From: Aspergillus flavus
Taxonomy: Eukaryota > Ascomycota > Eurotiomycetes > Eurotiales > Aspergillaceae
Direction of reading: 5' to 3'
NCBI RefSeq assembly: GCF_009017415.1
Contig: NC_092409.1
Coordinates: 3,162,001 to 3,226,000 of the forward strand
Length of the DNA: 64,000 nucleotides
Below are positions 56,444 to 64,000 of this stretch, in pieces. Position 1 is the stretch's first letter; each line of letters begins with the position of its first letter. The notes beneath the pieces were generated by a model that was not told where the DNA came from, searched no databases, and worked only from the letters and a program-made list of their open reading frames with translations. Both the position numbers and the translations under genes were made by a program.

Positions 56444-58099
56444 TTAGACTTTATGCATAAGCCCCCAACCGCTAATTCTTCCCTTGGCCAGGATATAAAA
56501 CACAACTCCACCGAACATCACCACACCACAGAAAATCTCCAACTTCAAGTACGACCCATGTAAGGGATCAGGCAACAGAGCACCTGCAATCGGCATACCT
56601 GTCAAAGCGGCAAAAGATACAATGCAGAAATACGTTCCACTACGAACTCCAATCTCGCGCAGATCCGAGATCTGAGCGACTAGCGCTGGCGCAAGGGAGA
56701 CAGCAGCACCGGAGCTGAAACCGTAAAGAGAAGTGAACACGATGGCAGGAGCGTTGCTTCGCGATGGAAGCCATAGAGCGAGAACGATAATGACCGAGAA
56801 CAGGGAGGTTAACATCATTAGGTTGAATCTGCCGAAAAGATCTGCCAGATAGGGCGGCACGAGACGGCCGAGAATACTGTACAGTTGATTAGCATATGGG
56901 TATGTGATATGAGACAAGAAATATATACCTGGCTGCGTTGAGAATCGGGATTAAGTAAGATGCCAGATAGGACGACATGCCGTACCGCTCGGCTTGAGTT
57001 GGGATGAAAGCGAACGGCAAGAATAAGCCCCAGTATACAAAAAAGGTTCCGGCCGTGGTAAGCACGAAAGGGAGCTCGCGGAGTGGGCGAACGAAATCCA
57101 ATGGTCGGAATGGCTTCCGGTGATGTTGGAGTCGCGATTGTACCGTGAGGTTGGCAATAACCAGGAGCCCTAGACTGAGGAATCCGCAGATCCTCATTGT
57201 CCAGCCAAATCCTACTATGGGGATGAGTCGAGCTACCATGATAGGGAAGATTACTCCTCCGACGCTTGAGCCGCAAGTAGTGACGCCTAGAGCCAGGGCA
57301 CGACGCCGCCGAAACCAGGTGCTCACGGAGGTGAGACAGCCGTGGAAGATGGCACTTGTTCCGATAGGGCTGCAGACACCTTGCGCGAGGATGAATTGGT
57401 AGTATTCTTTCGAGATGGACACCATCATCAGCCCGAAGACGTGGAAGAATGTGCCGGCTATCAGAACCCAGCGGGGACCGAAATTGTCAAAGAATACTCC
57501 TACGATGGGACCCTGTTTGGAGTTAGAACCGTCAATGCCTCGCTTTTACTAACACCGGAACATAGTGTACGCACCCCGAAAAACATCATGAAAATCTCCA
57601 ACGAAGTGATCCACGTTACTGTGCTGGTTGGCAAGTCCTGTAGCTGATGGGTTTTATAGTAGTCCAGGAAGACACCAATACCTACACATCTTGGTGTCAG
57701 CATAATTCAGATCGTGCTCCAGGCCCAACAAATATCAAAGGGCACAGAGCCCAGAAGCTACTCACAATTGATCCACCCAAAACTGACAAACAACCCACAG
57801 AAGGCACCGAGCACTACCATCCATGCCTTGAGGCCACCATCCGGGGGTGCATCTGGGGCTTTAGCTGGCACAGACTGGGTAGTCGCGCCTGATTTCTCCG
57901 GATCCCCGGTTTGACTAGACTCATCTTCAAGAATTGTTTGTGGACCCGGCTGGATTTCCTTATGTGGATGTTCTTGCTTCGCGTCTTCCGGGTTCAAATG
58001 GGCACTTGAAGAATAGACAGGCGTTGTTGATGGAGATTGTTCTATACTTTCGGTAACGACGCTTTCGGCGGAGTGTTGTATCTCTGGAATTGACGGCAT
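56444..58099 (-). CDS. MFS transporter, monocarboxylate (MCT/SLC16) type
   Basis: Exons 57766-58099, 57575-57681, 56929-57512 and 56444-56876; 485 residues, about 12 membrane segments. The cytosolic N-terminal tail of ~85 residues is rich in Pro, Ser, Glu and Gln. The MCT signature appears just before segment 1 as [20 protein letters not shown]. Other blocks: [60 protein letters not shown] and the second half [20 protein letters not shown]. Fungal MCT homologues include carboxylate, riboflavin and siderophore-like transporters and many unknown ones, so the substrate stays open. The start is the ATG at 58099 ([10 protein letters not shown]). No biosynthetic genes flank it. Confidence 0.9.
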
Positions 58100-58881
58100 G
58101 TTGATCAACTATATAGTTTGGTGGCTTGTAATAGGAGTGAACGACTGGGTTCTGTGACGACGCGGTAATGATCAAGATTAAGTTATGCGACTCATAGGAC
58201 TAACGAATGAGTAATGCCGAACAACTGGAGGGGAGAGACAATCTGCGGGATCGGATCTGCCTGAAGGATGTTAGTTTACTGAGGACATACGGCTTGACAG
58301 AGCGAATGCAAAAGAGAATCCAGTCGCGCTTGGATCGAACTGTCGACAGATAAACTGTATTCTCGAGCAGAATTCTTTTCGCTCGGGGAGTCAATTGCAC
58401 GTTTGTTTTCCACAACATTGAGTTCACATTCCTCATGTCTTAATGTTCTACTGGTAACCGTGGCATTGAAAAACCTGGCTCTGAATCAAGGGATAGATTT
58501 TCAAGTCTTGACGTTATTGGGTTACATTGCCCAGCACAAGATAGGGCTGGAACAGCTGACACCGGAGAAAGCAGCCGAACGAAGGGAGCCATAGCCCTTG
58601 CATATTTGCTTATTCAACGTTGCACTGCCTATTATCCATATGACAGTCTGCTGGCCATTGCAGAAACAAGTCCATGGTTTTATTCCAGAAGAGTGGTAAG
58701 GTCAAATGGTTGATTGTGCAGAAGACATAGCACGAAATGATTTCCATGCCCAGTGAGGAGAAAAAAAAATTGTTGAAACCTGGAGTATGCTACCTATAAT
58801 ACATTCAGCCTGCAATAAGAAATTTTAGAATGAGCGCCTTATCATGCCCCAACTGGGACAGTTGATGTCAAACGTTACACT
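58100..58881. other. Spacer between the MFS start and AIM24 stop
   Basis: This 782-base stretch has no coding signal. It holds the promoter of the MFS gene and the AIM24 3' end. A short A run (9 As) lies near 58762. Confidence 0.45.
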
Positions 58882-60488
58882 TTAGTTTTGTTGGCCAGGT
58901 TTCTCAAAGATCACCTTGCCTTCCTTCGTAAGAGTGGCAATGCTTTGCGCTGACCCTCTGATCTCCTGTTCTAATTGTTCAACGGTCCTCGTGGGTGCGG
59001 GGGCAGCATTGACAGCCTCCTCGGCCGCCTTCCGATACTCCTCGTCGGCAGACGGCTTCTTTTCCTCTGCGGGCTTTGCAGGTCCAATGGTTAGTCCTCT
59101 CGGGGCGCTTGCAATCTCATTGACTTCGTGCGAGGTGAGAACTTCATTAATACGGGGGCCACGGGTTTGTATGAGAATAGTCGCGGGGCCATCAAATTGC
59201 AGGAAGAGCTGGTAGCAACATTAGCACCATCGTACCATTCAAATCAGTGTTCAAGGCATACCCTGTCTCCCCAGATGGTCATCCGAGACCAAGTACGAAT
59301 TTTATGGAAGATATTCATCGCGGTTTTCCAGGTATCGGAACCCGACATATCCCGAATGAATTTCGAATCCTGGATAAAGCTCGGCCAGCCCTTGAGACCT
59401 GGAACCTGGAATTTCAAGGTTGTGGATTTGAAGCGGTAAGGACGAGGGGGGTTGTTTGTCATTGTGTAAGCCACGACATTGCTTGACTGTGTTAGCATGC
59501 TTCAAAGTAGTGATATCGATGGGTATATGCAACCATACCTTGGGTGGACGATGTATTGCTCTCCGGCCTTTACCTCGACCTGGTATAACTGACCCGCACC
59601 GACTAATGCTAGCAATCCTCTGCCAGTCACTTCGGAGCTACCCCAGTGTGACACGCTCTGCGCAAGTCAGCTTGGCCTTTCAATAGACGACGTCCCTATC
59701 GGATTAACAAACCAGGCTTGTGTTGATAGTCGGCTTAATAGAAAGGGAACGGCCGGTCCAGGCAAGCAACGCACGTCTCTGCGCCACCATCCAATCGACG
59801 GACCCATCCAGGTGTACAACAGCGAAGGACGTGGTAGGCGACCGAACAGAAACCAAGGCAGTTACCGGGCTAGCCGACGAGACCTACCCAGGTGTCAGTT
59901 TCATATTCCCGTTGCTGATGTCGAAAGGGCCAAGCGAACCTTCTGATAGAGAAATGGCACACCGACAACCGCTCTCCGGAATGGCTCCAGAACGCTCAAT
60001 GTAGAAACCACCTGATAAGGCACCAGTAACCGTCAATAGACCTATCGTTGAATCTCGAATCGCAAAACGTGGAACTATCTCATACATTATCGGCTTTCCC
60101 GCTCAGTCCTACCAATGTTCCTCGTCGGGTGAAGAGATTCTGCGAAGCGGATAGAGAGACGGACAATAAGGAGTATGGAGCGCCGATAACGTCGAATCGC
60201 GCATCTGCATGTGTTAAACCATCAGTAGGAGTCCTTGGTTCAAATCGCCGGACAAGCACCTCTTGTACCGTCCCTGGAATTATAGAAGTAGAATAACATA
60301 CCGGCAGACTCAGCTGAACTAGGAGTGCCGACAACAGGCAGATTGTTTCCGTTGGCCGAAGATGGCTGTTCCGCGGCCGCGGCGCGAATCTGAAGGCATC
60401 TTGTCTGCCCTTGTCGCGCCCGCGGAGGGAGGACTCGGGTCCAGGACACAGCCCGTACACCTCGCCTCAAAGGTTGACTCATTGTCAT
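58882..60488 (-). CDS. aim24: Mitochondrial Aim24 protein, seven exons
   Basis: Exons 60302-60488, 60086-60204, 59940-60011, 59713-59883, 59539-59657, 59262-59481 and 58882-59208; 404 residues (402 from the ATG at 60482). Aim24 is an inner-membrane protein that in yeast supports cristae organisation (MICOS) and respiratory function. The presequence is Arg-rich ([20 protein letters not shown]). The conserved domain includes [89 protein letters not shown] and [21 protein letters not shown] charged tail ends FEKPGQQN. The junctions were chosen to restore family motifs and frame. Confidence 0.92.
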
Positions 60489-61181
60489 GCCTGAGGAAAT
60501 GGACCGGAAGAGGTGTATGAGGAGGGGGAAGGATTGAGATTGTCTGTCAATTGCCCGCAGGTTCAAGTTCTCCGCAGCGGTACCAAAGACTGTATCGTAA
60601 ATTCTTTGGTTCCTGATCGGGGAAAGCGTTTGGTGGTTGGCCTTGGCGCCTGTGACGATAGAGGATAGCGGTAAGATTCACTTGCAGAGGTACGGATACA
60701 AGTACAATGGAGTGTGTCTCCTAGTACTAATTTACAGCCCCGGGACCAGTAAATAAAATAAAATTCAGAAGGGTAACCACTCACTAGCCTTACGTCACAA
60801 CGCAGTTCCCACTTCAGGCTAAGGTTAAGGCAACATTTATGGCTGCCAACACATCTGTTTTTTTTTTTAACTGAGACTAAATCCCCACATTGATATCTTG
60901 ACTGCTGCTGCAGCTCACAGGGAACTGGCTATCTTCGTACAAATTAACACACCTTCCTTGTTTCCCCCCTTTTATTGTTTGAGAATAAGTTCCTATTCAT
61001 TCTGTGAAACTTTCAACAAGTTTAACTCGTCCCGAGACCCATGGCCCCGAATAGCTACAACTAGTTTAGAGCTCTTGACCCACCGCCCGGCTAGACGTCG
61101 CTTTTCCATCATGAGCATCATCATCGTCGAGTAATCTACACCGTGTGACGTAACTTTCTGCGCTGGATGCTTCTCTAAGCG
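60489..61181. promoter_or_regulatory. Divergent promoter region of AIM24 and VAC14
   Basis: A 693-base region between two starts. It holds an ATTTTATTTT stretch near 60752, an octamer-plus run of T at 60860-60870, and no coding signal. No specific binding site is convincing. Confidence 0.4.
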
Positions 61182-64000
61182 ATGGAATCCTCCATTCAGC
61201 GTTTGCTGAATGATAAGCTCTATGATCGGAGGAAACAGGGAGCCTTGGAGTAAGAACAATGAAAGCTGCTAAAGTGCTTCTGCAAAGCAATACGTGCTGA
61301 CGGAGGCTATGATATAGGCTTGAGAAAGTTGTCCGAGATGCCGTTTTCAAAGGAGCACATGAAGATATTCAAAGAATTGTCGATCAGTTATGCCATGACT
61401 ACGCCTACGCGGTACATCAGCCTCATGCGAGAAATGGTGGCTTAATCGGGTTGGCCGCGGCCTCCATCGCGCTTGGATCGGTGAGCATGCCGGGGATGCA
61501 GCATCTGCACTGTCGTTACTGAGAATAGGATACTAGGAAGGTGTTGCGCCGTACCTCAAGGAAATTGTACCCCCAGTGCTAGCTTGCTTCTCCGACCAAG
61601 ATGCGCGAGTCAGGTACTACGCTTGTGAGAGCATGTATAACATTGCCAAAGTTGCTAAGGGAGAGATTTTGTTGTTTTATAATGAGATCTTTGATGCGTT
61701 GAGTAAGGTGAGCGGGCTGAATATTAGCTTTATTTCCCCGCTGTCCTCGCCTCGGCCTTATTGCCTGTTCCCCAACTAACGTAAGTTCCTAGTTGGCGTC
61801 CGATTCGGAGCTTTCAGTCAAAAATGGCGCAGAGCTCCTTGATAGACTTGTTAAAGACATCGTATCTGAATCCGCCGCATCTTATGTTTCGGTCTTGCAG
61901 CTTTCCGAGAAGCAAGAGACAGATCCCGAAGCGTTGGAAGACCCTGACCTTCCAACGGCATTTTCTCTTCCAAAATTTATACCATTACTCAAAGAACGAA
62001 TACATGTCATCAGCCCGTTCACTCGGATGTTTCTGGTATCATGGTTAACTTTGTTGGACACGATACCCGACCTGGAGCTTGTTTCATACTTGCCAGAATT
62101 CCTGGGGGGTCTGATCAAATTCCTTGGTGACCCTAATAGAGACGTGAATGTTGCCACCCAAAATCTGCTTGATAGGTTTCTGTCAGAAATCAAGAGAATC
62201 GCTCGTCTCAAGAAAGGCATCGAAGAGAGTCGGAAGGGTCAAGGAAGCGAGAATAGACAATCAACTACGAGTGACAGTGTCAGCACAACTATCGACCAGA
62301 CGGTTGCCGCCGAAACCGAGACCGAAACCGAAGCTGAAACCAATGATATTGCGATAGAAGATTCTGAGTTTGGTTCTACAGTTGATGAAGACGGCTTGCA
62401 TGCCGACGGAGATTGGATTCCAGGACAGGATGTCCAAATAGATTACCCCAAGATACTAGACATCTTGGTAGGCTTCGTTGACACATCTTATGGTGAGAAG
62501 TTCTGAGCATGATTCCACTTAACGGTCTTAGACTTACAGCCAGTAGAGGAGGAGATGCAGTTGACAGCGCTGCGATGGATCGATAGTTTCTTCGAAATTA
62601 GCCCCGAAGACATACTCCCATTCGTTCCACGTCTTTTGACCCAAGTACTTCCAGCTATGTCCAGTGGCTCAGACCAAGTGCGGCAGGCCGCAAATCGAGT
62701 CAACACATCGTTGCTAGAGTATATTGTGTCTCTATCCGAAGACACATTATCGGATGAGACACGACAGTCATCATCTTCGAAACTAGCCTCCACGCCCAAT
62801 AAAGAGACTGAGAGGAGAGAATCTGCACCAAACGCCAAACCTTCTGATGTATCCATCACCGCCTCTAGGAAGCAATCGGTGCAGGAGTCTACACAAGAAC
62901 AAACACCTCGGAGCAGTGTCATGTCCACACCAGTGCCGCCTGCCGATCTTGATTATGCTTCGGCTGTCAACTCGCTTACACTGCAGTTCTTGAACGAGAA
63001 CGAAGCTACTAGAGTAGCCGCCCTCTCTTGGTTGATAATGTTGCACCGGAAGGCTCCTAAAAAGGTGGTGGCATTCAACGATGGAACGTTTCCTGCTTTG
63101 CTTAAGACACTGTCCGATCCAGCGGAGGCAGTGGTGACGAAGGATCTTCAGCTCTTATCCCAAATATCGCGGAATAGCGAGGATAGCTATTTCAAGTCCT
63201 TTATGGTGAACCTCCTCCAACTGTTCTCCACCGATAGGCATTTACTAGAGGTCCGCGGAAACCTCATTATCCGCCAGCTTTGTATGAACTTGAGCCCGGA
63301 GCGCATTTACAGAACTCTAGCCGACTGTCTTGAAAAGGAAGAGGTCAGTTTGCCTTGCAGAAAGGGCTGACGCACGTGCTAAATCCCTATCGCAATTTAG
63401 GACCTCGAATTCGCTAGTATTATGGTACAAAATCTAAACAATAACCTGATTACCGCGCCCGAGCTCTCCGGACTGCGAAAAAGGTTACGGAACCTGGACA
63501 CCAGAGTAACAGACCCTTCAGCCCACATTTGGATGTTGTCACTAACAATCGGCATAGGAGGGCCAGATGTTCTTTGTGGCTTTATTCAGGTCTTGGTGTC
63601 ACAATTCTGTCTCCACATTTTCACTGTGTCTGCTTGCACAAGCATATGAGCAAGCCTACAACCTTCTTCAAGTCTTGTCAGTATGGAAAAATCTATGCTT
63701 GCTAAAGTGTTCTAACCAAATCTCTCAGTGCCGAGCTTGAAATGACTGTCAATAATCTGATCCAAATCGATAAGCTGGTCCAGCTGTTGGAGTCTCCTGT
63801 CTTCACCTGTAAGTTGTTTCTTTTTTGGTCCTTCAGGTTATTTTCTGTTCCCTTTATTGATGAGCGCTCATGTGCTGCTAGATCTCCGACTTCAACTGCT
63901 TGAACCAGAAAGTTATCCATATCTCTACAAATGCCTCTACGGTGTCCTCATGCTTCTTCCACAGAGCTCTGCCTTCGCGGCTCTAAAGAATCGTTTAAAC
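61182..64000 (+). CDS. vac14: Vac14, scaffold of the PI(3,5)P2-synthesis complex, cut by the window edge
   Basis: Exons 61182-61249, 61318-61480, 61537-61707, 61793-62492, 62544-63343, 63401-63505, 63558-63676, 63729-63808 and 63882 to the edge; 775 residues are visible. Vac14 is a HEAT-repeat scaffold that joins the Fab1 lipid kinase and Fig4 phosphatase at the vacuole/endosome. Seen: N-terminal repeats [115 protein letters not shown] and [21 protein letters not shown] Thr/Glu-rich disordered part and a Ser-rich part interrupt the repeats. The intron at 63677 uses the donor GTCAGT, which gives [13 protein letters not shown]. Confidence 0.93.

Noticed and set aside
59370..59400. TTCGAATCC stretch resembling a tRNA B-box
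   Set aside because: It lies inside an AIM24 exon, lacks a G pair before TTCGA and has no A-box at tRNA distance.
63681..63735. Alternative VAC14 intron with donor GTATGG at 63681 and acceptor GAG at 63735
   Set aside because: It keeps frame but loses the conserved F-A-E residues; the donor GTCAGT at 63677 with the CAG before 63729 gives [13 protein letters not shown], which fits the family.

Overview
This window looks like nuclear DNA of a filamentous ascomycete, most likely an Aspergillus- or Penicillium-like member of the Eurotiales. Genes are densely packed on both strands and are interrupted by many short GT-AG introns, mostly about 46 to 120 bases. The protein set is typical of a mould: a Fus3-type MAP kinase of 354 residues, DASH subunit Dam1, rhomboid RbdB/Rbd2, a Ytp1-type membrane protein and complex I 40 kDa subunit. 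I built the gene models by hand. All the complete multi-exon models keep frame across every junction and sum to a multiple of three.

Layout. Positions 1-9.1 kb hold a catalase (-), a tiny hydrophilic protein gene that can only be seen after splicing (+), a mitochondrial circularly permuted GTPase Gep3 (-), splicing/genome-stability factor Sde2 (-) and ribosomal protein S10 (+). From 9.4 to 24.3 kb come an M20 amidohydrolase (-), a HIT-family hydrolase (+), a membrane-anchored CRAL-TRIO protein (-), DASH subunit Dam1 (+), SAGA deubiquitinase Ubp8 (+), ribosomal protein S29 (-), an unknown protein (-) and an acyl-thioesterase-like hydrolase (+). Positions 24.3-29.1 kb form the one large stretch without recognisable genes, rich in short palindromes.

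From 29.1 to 45 kb lie a Ytp1-like protein, a dienelactone hydrolase, rhomboid RbdB and GPI transamidase subunit Gaa1 (all +), a methyltransferase-like protein (-), proteasome subunit Rpn9 (-), a class I methyltransferase (+), complex I 40 kDa subunit (+) and uroporphyrinogen-III synthase Hem4 (+). From 45.3 to 64 kb lie MAP kinase MpkB (-), COPII coat Sec24 (-), a kinesin with a C-terminal helix-hairpin-helix (+), an MFS monocarboxylate-type transporter (-), mitochondrial Aim24 (-) and the 5' part of VAC14 (+), which runs off the right edge.

The genes are mostly independent housekeeping functions, not a pathway cluster. I see no biosynthetic cluster, CRISPR array, intact transposon or prokaryotic-type system. 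The most unusual signals are structural: an 8-base exon in the catalase gene, a 15-base exon that carries the histidine triad of the HIT protein, a start codon split by an intron in RPS10, two genes whose coding strand flips from C-rich to G-rich half way, a 53-base T run just past the apparent poly(A) signal of SEC24, a 30-base C run beside a stop codon, and telomere-type boxes upstream of both ribosomal protein genes.
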